A stretch of DNA of 28,366 bases from CADBRN01 sp050944685 (GTDB lineage: Bacteria > Bacillota > Clostridia > Lachnospirales > Lachnospiraceae). The stretch covers positions 1 through 28,366 of the forward strand of contig JBMNRP010000027.1 in the NCBI GenBank assembly GCA_050944685.1. The letters are read 5' to 3'. The translations under genes and the position numbers were made by a program. The notes under the pieces are model-generated. The model was not told where the DNA came from. It made no database searches and saw nothing but the letters and a program-made list of their open reading frames with translations. Positions 14,152 to 23,113 of this stretch are shown here, one piece after another. Every line of letters starts with the position of its first letter. Position 1 is the stretch's first letter.

Positions 14152-16074
14152 ATGGCAAAGAATATCTATAATGCGGAGAGCATTCACGTGCTGGAGGGAC
14201 TGGAGGCGGTCCGCGTCCGGCCCGGAATGTACATCGGCAGCACAGGACGCAAGGGGCTGAACCACCTGATATACGAGATCGTGGACAATTCGGTGGACGA
14301 GCATCTCGCGGGGTTCTGTGACCGGATCGAGGTGACGCTGGAGGCCGACGGTTCCTGCACCGTAACGGACAATGGCCGGGGTATTCCGGTGGAGATGCAC
14401 GAAAAAGGCGTTCCGGCGGAGCGTGTTGTATTCACGACGCTTCACGCGGGCGGAAAATTTGACAATGAGGTTTACAAGACCAGCGGCGGCCTTCATGGAG
14501 TCGGCTCCTCCGTGGTAAACGCGCTCTCCGAATATCTCGACGTGAAGATTTCCCGCGGAGGCTACATCTACCATGACCGTTACGAGCGGGGCGAGCCGAC
14601 GGAACAGCTGATCATGGGCCTTTTGCCGACCATCGGAAAATCGAAGACCACGGGAACCACCGTCAATTTCAGACCGGATCCGGAAATCTTTGAGAAGACC
14701 CGGTTTGCTTCCGGGGACGTGAAAAGCCGCCTTCACGAGACGGCCTATCTGAATCCGAAGCTGACCATCGTGTTTACGGACAGACGGGACGGAGAGGAAA
14801 AGGTGACGGAATTCCACGAGCCGGACGGCATCGTCGGATTCGTGCGCGATCTGAATAATAATAAAGAAGTTATTCACGAGCCGATCTATCTGAAGGGAAC
14901 CTCGGAGGGCATCGAGGTGGAGATCGCCTTCCAGTACATCCGGGATTTCCAGGAGAATGTGCTGGGTTTCTGCAACAACATCTATAATTCCGAGGGCGGT
15001 ACGCATATCACGGGCTTCAAGATGCAGTTCACCTCTGTCATGAATGCCTACGCGCGCGAACTCGGGATTCTCAAAGAAAAGGACGCGAATTTTACCGGAG
15101 CAGATATACGGAACGGCATGACGGCCATTGTGTCCATCAAGCATCCGGATCCGAGATTCGAGGGCCAGACGAAGACGAAGCTGGACAATCCGGACGCCGC
15201 GAGGGTGACAGGAAAAATAACCGCGGATGAGGCGGTGCTGTATTTTGACCGTCATCTGGATGTCCTGAAAGAGGTGCTTTCCTGCGCGGAGCGGTCGGCG
15301 AAGATCCGCAAAAACGCCGAGAGGGCTAAGACCAACATGCTCACGAAGCAGAAGTATTCCTTCGATTCGAACGGAAAGCTGGCGAACTGTGAGGGACGCG
15401 ATCCGTCGAAATGCGAGATATTTATTGTCGAGGGTGATTCCGCCGGAGGTTCGGCGAAGACCGCGCGGGACCGCAATTTTCAGGCGATCCTTCCGATCCG
15501 GGGGAAAATTCTCAATGTCGAGAAAGCGAGCATTGACCGCGTTCTGGCAAACGCCGAGATCAAGTCCATGATCAATGCGTTCGGCTGCGGCTTTTCGGAG
15601 GGCTATGGCAATGATTTTGATATCTCGAAGCTTCGCTACGACAAGATCATCATCATGGCCGATGCCGACGTTGACGGGGCGCATATTTCTACGCTGCTGC
15701 TGACGCTGTTTTACCGGTTCCTGCCGGATCTCATCTATGAGGGACACATCTACATCGCCATGCCTCCGCTCTACCGGACCGTGCCTCAGAAAGGCGAAGG
15801 CGAGTATCTCTACGACGACGCGGCACTTGACAAATACCGCCGAACCCACGCGGGGGAAAAGTTCACTCTGCAGCGGTTCAAGGGACTCGGCGAGATGGAT
15901 CCCCAGCAGCTCTGGGAGACCACTCTGAATCCGGAGACCCGGAGACTCCGCCAGGTGGAAATCGAGGACGCGAAGCTGGCATCCGACGTAACCGAGACTC
16001 TGATGGGCACGAATGTTCCTCCCCGAAAGGAATTTATTTATGAGCACGCGACTGACGCCATGCTGGACGTCTGA
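14152..16074 (+). CDS. parE: DNA topoisomerase IV subunit B (GyrB/ParE family)
   Basis: ATPase subunit of a type IIA topoisomerase, 640 residues. The GHKL ATPase domain shows LEAVRVRPGMYIG, YEIVDNSVDEHLAG, TDNGRGIP and GGLHGVGSSVVNALS. The transducer domain follows. The TOPRIM domain has EGDSAGGSA (E427) and DADVDGAHI (D504, D506, D508), which bind Mg2+. RFKGLGEMDPQQLWETT lies near the end. A GAGGTGAT site precedes the start. Several motifs look GyrB-like, so ParE versus a second GyrB cannot be settled from this protein alone. I call it ParE because its partner subunit lacks the GyrA box and the locus is not next to dnaA/recF. Confidence 0.9.
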   Translation: MAKNIYNAESIHVLEGLEAVRVRPGMYIGSTGRKGLNHLIYEIVDNSVDEHLAGFCDRIEVTLEADGSCTVTDNGRGIPVEMHEKGVPAERVVFTTLHAGGKFDNEVYKTSGGLHGVGSSVVNALSEYLDVKISRGGYIYHDRYERGEPTEQLIMGLLPTIGKSKTTGTTVNFRPDPEIFEKTRFASGDVKSRLHETAYLNPKLTIVFTDRRDGEEKVTEFHEPDGIVGFVRDLNNNKEVIHEPIYLKGTSEGIEVEIAFQYIRDFQENVLGFCNNIYNSEGGTHITGFKMQFTSVMNAYARELGILKEKDANFTGADIRNGMTAIVSIKHPDPRFEGQTKTKLDNPDAARVTGKITADEAVLYFDRHLDVLKEVLSCAERSAKIRKNAERAKTNMLTKQKYSFDSNGKLANCEGRDPSKCEIFIVEGDSAGGSAKTARDRNFQAILPIRGKILNVEKASIDRVLANAEIKSMINAFGCGFSEGYGNDFDISKLRYDKIIIMADADVDGAHISTLLLTLFYRFLPDLIYEGHIYIAMPPLYRTVPQKGEGEYLYDDAALDKYRRTHAGEKFTLQRFKGLGEMDPQQLWETTLNPETRRLRQVEIEDAKLASDVTETLMGTNVPPRKEFIYEHATDAMLDV

Positions 16075-16093
16075 TAAGAATTGAGAAGAAACC

Positions 16094-18340
16094 ATGAGTG
16101 AAAGAATGGAAGAAAAAATCATCCGCACCGAGTACTCGGAGCTGATGCAGAAATCTTATATTGATTACGCGATGAGCGTCATCATTGCCCGTGCGCTGCC
16201 GGATGTGAGAGACGGGCTGAAGCCGGTTCAGCGGCGGACGCTGTATGACATGCTGGAACTGGGAACCTATTACGACCGGCCTTACCGGAAGTCGGCGCGT
16301 ATCGTCGGCGACACGATGGGTAAATATCACCCGCACGGCGACAGCTCGATCTATGACGCGCTCGTCGTGATGGCGCAGGATTTCAAGCGCGGGCTTCCAC
16401 TGGTCGACGGCCACGGGAACTTCGGATCGATTGAGGGAGACGGGGCGGCAGCCATGCGTTACACAGAGGCGCGGCTGGCCCGGGTTACGCAGGAAGTATT
16501 CCTGGGCGACATGGACAAGAATGTCGTCGATTTTATTCCGAACTTCGATGAGACGGAAAAAGAGCCCGTCGTCCTGCCGGTCCGCATTCCGAACCTTCTG
16601 GTAAACGGGGCGGACGGAATCGCGGTCGGTATGGCCACAAGCATCCCTCCGCACAATCTGAGAGAGGTCATCGCCGCGACGAAGGCCTATATCAAAAATA
16701 ACCAGATCACGACGAAGCAGCTGATGCGCTACGTGAAAGGGCCGGATTTCCCGACCGGCGGAATCGTCATCAATCAGAGTGAGCTTCCGGAGATCTATGA
16801 GACCGGGACGGGCAAGATCCGCCTGCGCGGGCGCACGGAGATCGAGAAGGGAAAAAACGGGAAGATCAATCTGGTGATCACCGAAATTCCCTACACGATG
16901 ATTGGGGCCAATATCGGGAAGTTCCTGAATGACGTGGCGGGTCTGGTAGAGAACCGGCAGGCGCCGGAGATCACCGACATCTCCAATCAGTCCTCGAAGG
17001 AGGGCATCCGGATCGTGATCGAGCTGAAGCGCGGTTCCGATCCGGAGCGGGTGCGCAATCTTCTCTATAAGAAGACCCGCCTGGAGGATACGTTCGGCGT
17101 CAATATGCTCGCCGTCGCGAACGGCAGGCCGGAAACGCTCGGACTCCGCAAAATTCTGGAATATCATGTGGATTTCCAGTTCGAGGTGACGACCCGGAAG
17201 TATCAGACCATGCTCAGAAAAGAGCAGGAGAAGAAGGAAATCCAGGAGGGCCTGATCAAGGCCGTCGATGTCATTGACCTCATTATTGAGATTCTGCGCG
17301 GCAGCAAGAATCAGAAGATGGCCCGTGCGTGTCTGACTACAGGACAGACGGAAGGAATCAGATTCCGGAATAAGGGAAGCGCGAAGCTGGCGAGGCAGCT
17401 CCGTTTCACGGAGCGGCAGGCGACTGCGATACTCGAGATGCGCCTCGTAAAGCTGATCGGCCTGGAGGTCGATGCCCTGAAAAAAGAAAATGCGGAGACC
17501 GTGAAGAAAATTGCGGAGTACGAGCGCGTCCTGAATAATTATGATGCCATGGCGGAGGTCATCCTCGCGGATCTCGACCACATTGCGAAGGTTTACGGAA
17601 AGCCACGCCGGACGACGATCGAAGAGGCAGAAGAGGCGGTAGTCGAAGAACCGGAAGAAGAAGACGTCCCGCGTGTGATTCTGATCGACCGCTTCGGATA
17701 CGTGAAGTCCATCGATCCCGCTCTGTACGAGAGAAACCAGGAGGCGGCCGATCAGGAGAGCCGCTTCGTGATCCGCACGGACACTTCCGACAAGCTGGTT
17801 ATCTTTACGGATGTGGGAAATTTCCACACGCTGCGGGTGCGAAATATTCCGTTCGGAAAATTCCGGGATAAGGGAACGCCCGCCGACAATCTCTGTAATT
17901 ACGAGAGCGGATCGGAGGGAATCCTCTATGTGGCGGCGCTCTCTGAAATGAAAAAACAGAAGCTCCTGTTTGTCACGAGCCCGGGCCTTGTCAAAATCGT
18001 CAACGGATCGGAATTTGATGTGGCCAGACGCACCGCCATCGCGACGAAGCTTTCCCCGGATGATGCGAAGGTTGTTTTTGTCGGAACCGTTGAGGGGTAC
18101 GATTCGCTGGTGCTGCAGAGCGCGAACGGCTTCTTTTTGAAATTCCCGCTCACCGAGGTGGGAGAGAAGAAGAAAACGGCCGCCGGCGACAAGGGAATCT
18201 CTCTTGGAAAGGGGGATTATGTGGAAGCCGCTTATCTTCTGACGAAGGGGATGGAGCTCTCCGTGCCATACGGAGGAAAAGAAGTCGCCCTTTCCCGGCT
18301 GAGAACCGGAAGAAGGGCGAACAAAGGATCCAGACATTAA
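16094..18340 (+). CDS. parC: DNA topoisomerase IV subunit A (GyrA/ParC family)
   Basis: DNA cleavage subunit, 748 residues, 19 bp after parE. The N-terminal domain has YAMSVIIARALPDVRDGLKP and the catalytic Y123 in AAAMRYTEARL. The quinolone-determining segment HPHGDSSIYD keeps S84 and D88, so no classical resistance substitution is seen. The coiled-coil gate lies around residues 360-480. The C-terminal pinwheel begins about residue 520 after an acidic linker (EEAEEAVVEEPEEED). I see no QRRGGKG-type GyrA box, which suggests a decatenase (topoisomerase IV) rather than a gyrase. The gene ends convergent to the ATP-grasp gene with only 62 bp between. Confidence 0.9.
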   Translation: MSERMEEKIIRTEYSELMQKSYIDYAMSVIIARALPDVRDGLKPVQRRTLYDMLELGTYYDRPYRKSARIVGDTMGKYHPHGDSSIYDALVVMAQDFKRGLPLVDGHGNFGSIEGDGAAAMRYTEARLARVTQEVFLGDMDKNVVDFIPNFDETEKEPVVLPVRIPNLLVNGADGIAVGMATSIPPHNLREVIAATKAYIKNNQITTKQLMRYVKGPDFPTGGIVINQSELPEIYETGTGKIRLRGRTEIEKGKNGKINLVITEIPYTMIGANIGKFLNDVAGLVENRQAPEITDISNQSSKEGIRIVIELKRGSDPERVRNLLYKKTRLEDTFGVNMLAVANGRPETLGLRKILEYHVDFQFEVTTRKYQTMLRKEQEKKEIQEGLIKAVDVIDLIIEILRGSKNQKMARACLTTGQTEGIRFRNKGSAKLARQLRFTERQATAILEMRLVKLIGLEVDALKKENAETVKKIAEYERVLNNYDAMAEVILADLDHIAKVYGKPRRTTIEEAEEAVVEEPEEEDVPRVILIDRFGYVKSIDPALYERNQEAADQESRFVIRTDTSDKLVIFTDVGNFHTLRVRNIPFGKFRDKGTPADNLCNYESGSEGILYVAALSEMKKQKLLFVTSPGLVKIVNGSEFDVARRTAIATKLSPDDAKVVFVGTVEGYDSLVLQSANGFFLKFPLTEVGEKKKTAAGDKGISLGKGDYVEAAYLLTKGMELSVPYGGKEVALSRLRTGRRANKGSRH

Positions 18341-18402
18341 ACGGACCCGGACCGATCAAACTGAACAGAGAACAGAAGGAATATCGGAATATCCGTCCGG
18401 CG

Positions 18403-19728
18403 TCAGTCATCCTCCAGCATAAGTGTGGCGCAGTCGCGCTCGTTGTACTGGCTGGAGATGACGGCTCCTCCCGCGAGACGCGAGTAAATGCCGGCGAATT
18501 TTCCGTTGTACACGTAGAGGCCTGTCATATTCGAGTATTCGGAAAAGACAGGCTCTTTTTCTATGAAATCAATATTTTCCGTGCGGAAGGGCGGGCAATA
18601 TTCCTGGTAGATATAGGTGCCGTCTCCGTATTCGCGGATATGGCGCTCCCATTCATCCCGGGCGCAGTCAGAACCTGCGTAGACGCCCTTCGAAGCATAC
18701 GAGTCGAGCGGCTTGATCAGATACCGGTCTTTGTCGCGGATTACTTCGGGAAGCTCCGGGTTGTCCGGAACCAGAAGTCCGGTGGCAGGGATGTGTTCCA
18801 GGACGAACGACTTCTCTTTCCCGTTGAGGAGAGAGAGCGTCGGTTCCTCGCGGAGCAGCTTGAAGAGCCACTTGTTGTGGACGATCTGGGTGCAGAGCGC
18901 ACCGATTACGCAGACGTCCCGGTTTCGGACGGCGTCGAGGAAGGGACGAACCTTCCCGCTGTTCTTCATCAGATCCGTGGTGACCGCACGCCGATAGACG
19001 GCGTCGACCGGCTTCCCGGACGGAGAGTACAGACGGTGGTCCCGGTAGGTCAGTTTTGTGACCTCGCAGAGTTCGCAGGTGACGCCTGCCATCTCGAAAT
19101 GTCTTGCAAATTCATGAAATTCGGCGATCTCCACACCGCCGAGAAAATCGACGATCGCAACATGCGGATGCTCCACGCGCTTTTCATATGTCGAATAAAT
19201 GGATAGAAAGGTACTGATCCAGGAATCGAACAGCTCGAAGGTCGAGAAGCGGTGATGCTTCAGGATTTCTCTGTGAGCAGGATTTTTCGCGAGCGACAGG
19301 TTCAGAACGCGATCTTCATTCATTGCGCTTGTTCCGTCTGTGTTGATCTCGCAGAATTTGAAAGAACCGTTCTCTTCGTTGTAGAAGATATCAAAACGGG
19401 CGACCGGAAGGACGGAGTCGTATCCGCGGGGCGTCAGGATCAGTTCCTTCAGTTCCCCCTCAAATGGGAAAAGCTTCCGGTAGGACGGGTCCGCGAGATA
19501 CGTCTGGATCACTTTCTCAAAAATCCCGAAGGTGGTGCTCACGATTTCCCGGAAGCGCCGGATGTCTTCTCTTGAGAATATCTTGGGGATCTGCAGTGTG
19601 CGGATGATTTCTCCGTGGTAGATGATGTTATTATCCTTCAGAAAGGCGCGGACGTCCCGGGCACCCTTCGCGTTTTCTTCGAATGAATTTTCGATGATTT
19701 TTTTATATTCCAGATCCAGTTCTTTCAT
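18403..19728 (-). CDS. Glutathionylspermidine synthase-like ATP-grasp ligase
   Basis: A 441-residue cytosolic protein resembling the ATP-grasp (C-terminal) half of glutathionylspermidine synthases and related circularly permuted ATP-grasp enzymes. Supporting segments are FDIFYNEENGSFKFCEINTD, NEDR, HVAIVDFLG, VDAVYRRAVTTDL, then RYLIKPLDSYASKGVYAGSD (candidate nucleotide lysine) and YIYQEYCPP with a final FAGIYSRLAGGAVIS. No amidase domain is present. Its partner gene, 45 bp upstream, encodes a glutamate-cysteine ligase-like enzyme, so this enzyme probably extends a gamma-glutamyl product. The acceptor substrate is unknown. A GGGAGGA site precedes the ATG. Confidence 0.82.
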   Translation of the reverse strand: MKELDLEYKKIIENSFEENAKGARDVRAFLKDNNIIYHGEIIRTLQIPKIFSREDIRRFREIVSTTFGIFEKVIQTYLADPSYRKLFPFEGELKELILTPRGYDSVLPVARFDIFYNEENGSFKFCEINTDGTSAMNEDRVLNLSLAKNPAHREILKHHRFSTFELFDSWISTFLSIYSTYEKRVEHPHVAIVDFLGGVEIAEFHEFARHFEMAGVTCELCEVTKLTYRDHRLYSPSGKPVDAVYRRAVTTDLMKNSGKVRPFLDAVRNRDVCVIGALCTQIVHNKWLFKLLREEPTLSLLNGKEKSFVLEHIPATGLLVPDNPELPEVIRDKDRYLIKPLDSYASKGVYAGSDCARDEWERHIREYGDGTYIYQEYCPPFRTENIDFIEKEPVFSEYSNMTGLYVYNGKFAGIYSRLAGGAVISSQYNERDCATLMLEDD

Positions 19729-19773
19729 TTACCGTTTTCCTCCCGGCATCCTCTGTAAAATGCGCTTCAAAAA

Positions 19774-21027
19774 TTATTCCGGGTTTTCGCGCAAAAACTC
19801 ACCGAGACTCATCCTGCGTTCCGACAGCTCTTCAAACGGAGCGAGATACGCGGCGTCCTCCTCGTCCAGCCCGTGGCGGGCAATCAGAAGAAGGCGGTTC
19901 ACAAACTGGCCGGCGGGCATACCGTAAACAGAACCGTTCCATCCTTCCTTCATCAGGGAATGATCCGCCGCCCGGAGATCCTTTTCGCGGACCGTTCCGA
20001 ACTGATCCAGGATGGAATGGATGACGGAATTATGGAAGAAAATTCCCTTAATCAGGGCCAGATAGGCCGCAATATATTTTTCCGGCATGGAATCCGCTCC
20101 GCGGATTTCCACGTAATTCTTCAGACGGACGTCCGGGAACACCATTGAGAGCAGATGCTCCACATCGCTTTCTGCCATACCCATGACCGGCCAGATATCC
20201 CGCGCGCTTTTTCGGCCCGTGTAAAGGGGCCCTTCCGCGGACTGGCGGAAAATGAGCGGGACGTTCCAGAGATAATCTGCGTAAGCTTCAAAGCCGAAAT
20301 CCGCATCGAAAAGATGCGGAACGATTCCGCAGCGGTCTTCGTCGACGTGTTCCCAGATTCTGGCGCGGACCAGGCGATTCCTGTTTATTTCTCCCTCGAA
20401 GACCGGAACATTGTCCGTCAGAATGCGGATGGCGGGCATAATCAGATAGGCACAGCGTATTTTCTGGACGAAGTCTGTCTCGCTGCGGTAATCCACCGAA
20501 ATCTGAGTCGAGGCGGTTCCGCGCATCATGTTCCGTCCGCGGGTATCGACTTTCTGAAAATAACGGTCCATAAACTCGTAACGCTTCTTTGGAATCAGTG
20601 GCAGATCGTCTGCACGGCTCTTCGGCTGATAGCCGCAGGAGACCAGACGGTAATGATTTTCGGCGAGCAGCGGTTCGATCATCTGGCGGAAAGAATCGTA
20701 GATATCCAGAATTGCCCGGATGTTCTCCCGCGGAGCGATGCTGACCTCGAACTGGGCGGCCGGCTCCAGGGAGATCGCATAGTCATTGTTGGAGCAGCCG
20801 ATGAGATGACCGTCCATTTTCTCGATGTGCGGGAAGCGGTCCGCGATCTGACCGAGAATCCATTCTACGCCGTGATCTTCGTAATAGGTGACGCTTTCCC
20901 GAGTGTCTTCATGGACAATAAAGTGTTCTTCCTCCAGCCCCAGCTTCTGGGTGCAGTGGAGCTTGCATCCTTCCCGGAAATGATCGATCAGCAAGTCTTT
21001 GTTTTTCAGATCGGTCTCTTCGCTCAT
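19774..21027 (-). CDS. Glutamate-cysteine ligase-like protein (GCS2 family)
   Basis: A 417-residue protein of the carboxylate-amine/glutamate-cysteine ligase family. The N-terminal active-site segment LGLEEEHFIVHEDTRE holds the glutamates expected to bind Mg-ATP. AQFEVSIAPRENIRAILDIY and MMRGTASTQISVDYRSETDF follow, the latter containing the conserved T-x-Q-x-S-V core. The C-terminal half contains VEIRGADSMPEKYIAAYLAL. The family includes GshA of plant/proteobacterial type and EgtA; I expect gamma-glutamylcysteine or a similar gamma-glutamyl amide. It has a GGAAGG ribosome binding site and is first in an operon with the ATP-grasp gene. No canonical gshB is present. Confidence 0.87.
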   Translation of the reverse strand: MSEETDLKNKDLLIDHFREGCKLHCTQKLGLEEEHFIVHEDTRESVTYYEDHGVEWILGQIADRFPHIEKMDGHLIGCSNNDYAISLEPAAQFEVSIAPRENIRAILDIYDSFRQMIEPLLAENHYRLVSCGYQPKSRADDLPLIPKKRYEFMDRYFQKVDTRGRNMMRGTASTQISVDYRSETDFVQKIRCAYLIMPAIRILTDNVPVFEGEINRNRLVRARIWEHVDEDRCGIVPHLFDADFGFEAYADYLWNVPLIFRQSAEGPLYTGRKSARDIWPVMGMAESDVEHLLSMVFPDVRLKNYVEIRGADSMPEKYIAAYLALIKGIFFHNSVIHSILDQFGTVREKDLRAADHSLMKEGWNGSVYGMPAGQFVNRLLLIARHGLDEEDAAYLAPFEELSERRMSLGEFLRENPE

Positions 21028-21082
21028 GTCGTTTCCTTCCTTTTTCGTGGAAAAATCAATTTTCCCGCCTTGAAAATTTCTG

Positions 21083-21110
21083 TTGAATTTTTTATAAAAT
21101 CATGTATAAT
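21083..21110 (+). promoter_or_regulatory. sigma-A promoter of tRNA-Thr
   Basis: TTGAAT (21083-21088), a 16 bp spacer and TATAAT (21105-21110). A perfect inverted repeat, TTGTGC-ATC-GCACAA (21116-21130), covers the expected transcription start, directly before the tRNA. Confidence 0.75.
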
Positions 21111-21130
21111 ATTCGTTGTGCATCGCACAA

Positions 21131-21203
21131 GCCGGATTAGCTCAGTTGGTAGAGCACTTCACTCGTAATGAAGGGGTCGTCAGTTCGAGTCTGATTTCCG
21201 GCT
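21131..21203 (+). tRNA. tRNA-Thr (anticodon CGT)
   Basis: A 73-nt cloverleaf. The acceptor GCCGGAT pairs with TTCCGGC except for a U-U at 7-66, and the discriminator is T. The anticodon stem CTTCA/TGAAG encloses a CTCGTAA loop with anticodon CGT at 21164-21166, reading ACG. The T-loop TTCGAGT is standard. CCA is not encoded. Seven T follow two bases after the acceptor, which could itself serve as the terminator. Confidence 0.95.
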
Positions 21204-21512
21204 CTTTTTTTGCGTAAAATCAGCGACGTCCTTTCCTTTTCTGAGGCAGGGTGAAATATCCCGCCGCTTTCTTTTCCCGGACCGTTTCTTATTATACTTT
21301 GCCGCGCCTGAAATCTCAACCGACTTCACGGATTATCTCCCTTCTGCCTTTTCTTTCGCAATTTTTTCCTGCGCTGCATTTTTGTGAAGTATCTTTCAGC
21401 GTTCCGGAGGTTCCGGGAGAGATAAGCACGGCGCTCATCTATGGACATTCCCCCGTGAATCATGTAAAATAGGTCAGAAATATCAGAATCAGGACAGAAA
21501 GGATCGGCTTTC
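21204..21512. other. intergenic region, tRNA-Thr to citrate synthase
   Basis: 309 bp, pyrimidine-rich on the + strand. It holds the T-run after the tRNA and the citrate synthase promoter near its right end. I see no gene, riboswitch or repeat in the middle. Confidence 0.65.
21442..21470 (+). promoter_or_regulatory. sigma-A promoter of citrate synthase
   Basis: TGGACA (21442-21447), a 17 bp spacer and TAAAAT (21465-21470); both boxes match consensus at five of six positions. The -10 box is 42 bp before the start codon. Confidence 0.75.
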
Positions 21513-22898
21513 ATGAATAACGAAGAGAGAGAAGAAAAACTGAAGAAGCTGGTTGAAAAGGGCCGACGTTCCGGAAAGATAAATATGGCTCTTTACGAAA
21601 AATACGACGTGAAAAGAGGTCTTCGTGATTCCAGCGGACGCGGTGTTCTCACCGGACTGACCGAGATCTCGGATGTTGTCGGAATGACGACGAATGAGAC
21701 GGGAGACCGTGTTCCCTGCGAAGGAAAACTCTATTATCAGGGTTACAATGTCAGGGATCTGGTCCGCGGCCACGGAGGAAAGCGGTTCGGCTACGAAGAG
21801 ATCGCGTATCTTCTGATGTTCGGCAGCCTCCCTACAGATCAGGAGCTGAAAGATTTCACGGAAATTCTAACGGATATGAGATCGCTCCCGGAAGAATTTA
21901 CGCGTGATATCATTATGTACATGCCTGCCAACAATCTGATGAATTCCCTTCAGAAAAGCGTTCTTTCCCTCTATTCGTACGATCCGAACCCGGAAGGGCT
22001 GGATGTGCAGAACATTGTCCGTCAGTCGCTGAGCCTGGTGGCGAAAATGCCGCTCCTGGCGGTCTACAGCTACCACGCTTACCGACATTACAACAAAGGA
22101 GAAAATCTGATCATCCGGAATTCGGATCCGAATCTCTCGCTTGCCGAGAACCTGCTTCAGATGCTTCACCCGGACGGACGGTACACGGAACTGGAGGCAA
22201 AGGTCATGGACGTCGCCCTGATTCTCCACGCGGAGCACGGAGGCGGCAATAACTCTACGTTTACCACCCATGTCGTCTCGTCTACGGGAACGGATACGTA
22301 TTCCGCCATCGCGGCATCTCTCGGGTCCCTGAAAGGGCCGAGACACGGCGGCGCGAACCTGAAGGTCCAGAAGATGTTTGGCGATCTGAAGGAGCACGTC
22401 ACAAACTGGGACAGCGACGAACAGATCCGCTCTTATCTGATGAAGGTTCTGGACCGGAAGGCGTTTGACGGGGCCGGCCTTATATACGGCCTGGGGCATG
22501 CCGTATATACCCGCTCGGATCCGCGTGCGGTGATTCTGAAGGAATTTGCGGAAAAACTGGCGATCGAAAAGAATCGCGAGGAGGAATTCCATCTTTATGA
22601 AAATGTGGAGAGAATCGGAAAGCAGTGCACGGTGGAGAAGAGAAACCTGCTGAAGCCGGTCTGCGCAAACGTTGATTTCTACAGCGGATTTGTCTACAGC
22701 ATGCTGAATTTTCCGGTTGAGCTTTACACGCCGCTCTTCGCGGTAGCCCGTATCAGCGGCTGGTGCGCGCACCGGATCGAGGAAATGGTCAATGCAGGAA
22801 AAATTATCCGCCCCGCCTACAAATATGTCGGCCATCACCGGAATTACCGTCCGATCGAGCAGCGCGTCGAGACGCTGGGCGGTTTCTCCGGGAAATAA
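21513..22898 (+). CDS. Citrate synthase
   Basis: Condenses acetyl-CoA and oxaloacetate to citrate, probably for glutamate synthesis in an anaerobe. The protein is 461 residues. Active-site segments are visible: LHAEHGGGNNST (histidine), LKGPRHGGAN (histidine), and YGLGHAVYTRSDPRA with the conserved histidine, followed by NVDFYSGFVY carrying the catalytic aspartate. The terminal YVGHHRNYRPIEQR is also typical. A basic N-terminal extension of about 40 residues (KKLVEKGRRSGK) precedes the conserved core. AGAAAGGA is the ribosome binding site. The gene has its own promoter and is not linked to aconitase or isocitrate dehydrogenase here. Confidence 0.95.
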   Translation: MNNEEREEKLKKLVEKGRRSGKINMALYEKYDVKRGLRDSSGRGVLTGLTEISDVVGMTTNETGDRVPCEGKLYYQGYNVRDLVRGHGGKRFGYEEIAYLLMFGSLPTDQELKDFTEILTDMRSLPEEFTRDIIMYMPANNLMNSLQKSVLSLYSYDPNPEGLDVQNIVRQSLSLVAKMPLLAVYSYHAYRHYNKGENLIIRNSDPNLSLAENLLQMLHPDGRYTELEAKVMDVALILHAEHGGGNNSTFTTHVVSSTGTDTYSAIAASLGSLKGPRHGGANLKVQKMFGDLKEHVTNWDSDEQIRSYLMKVLDRKAFDGAGLIYGLGHAVYTRSDPRAVILKEFAEKLAIEKNREEEFHLYENVERIGKQCTVEKRNLLKPVCANVDFYSGFVYSMLNFPVELYTPLFAVARISGWCAHRIEEMVNAGKIIRPAYKYVGHHRNYRPIEQRVETLGGFSGK

Positions 22899-22932
22899 AT
22901 CCGGGAACAGACCGGACCTCAGGATCCGATGT

Positions 22933-22974
22933 TTTTAATGACATGTCAAGATATTTTAATGACATGTCAAGATA
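22933..22974 (+). repeat. two 21-bp tandem repeats each with a TGACATGTCA palindrome
   Basis: Two identical 21-bp units lie at 22933-22953 and 22954-22974. Each contains the perfect 10-bp palindrome TGACATGTCA (22939-22948 and 22960-22969). A third, decayed unit begins at 22975 and merges into the -35 box. The 21 bp period puts both palindromes on the same helical face, 11 bp upstream of the -35 element. Confidence 0.9.
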
Positions 22975-22980
22975 TTTTAC

Positions 22981-23009
22981 TTGACAATGTGACAAAGCGC
23001 GATTACTAT
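22981..23009 (+). promoter_or_regulatory. sigma-A promoter of the ylxM-ffh operon
   Basis: A consensus TTGACA (22981-22986), a 17 bp spacer and TACTAT (23004-23009). Two palindromic sites lie just upstream. The leader to the ylxM start is about 100 nt. Confidence 0.8.
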
Positions 23010-23113
23010 GGGATTGTTGCACGGATATCATGTGCGGCGGTCCCTTTTTATTTGGATCCCGGTTTCCGGAAATGACGCGCTCACGGACCGGGAATCGGCT
23101 GGAGATTATTCAG

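Noticed and set aside
14125..18337. Very long minus-strand open frames opposite parE and parC
   Set aside because: They are antisense shadows of conserved topoisomerase genes in GC-rich codons, with no family motifs and no ribosome binding sites.
20155..21168. A 337-codon plus-strand frame opposite the glutamate-cysteine ligase
   Set aside because: It runs across the tRNA promoter and into the tRNA-Thr gene and is an antisense shadow of a conserved enzyme.
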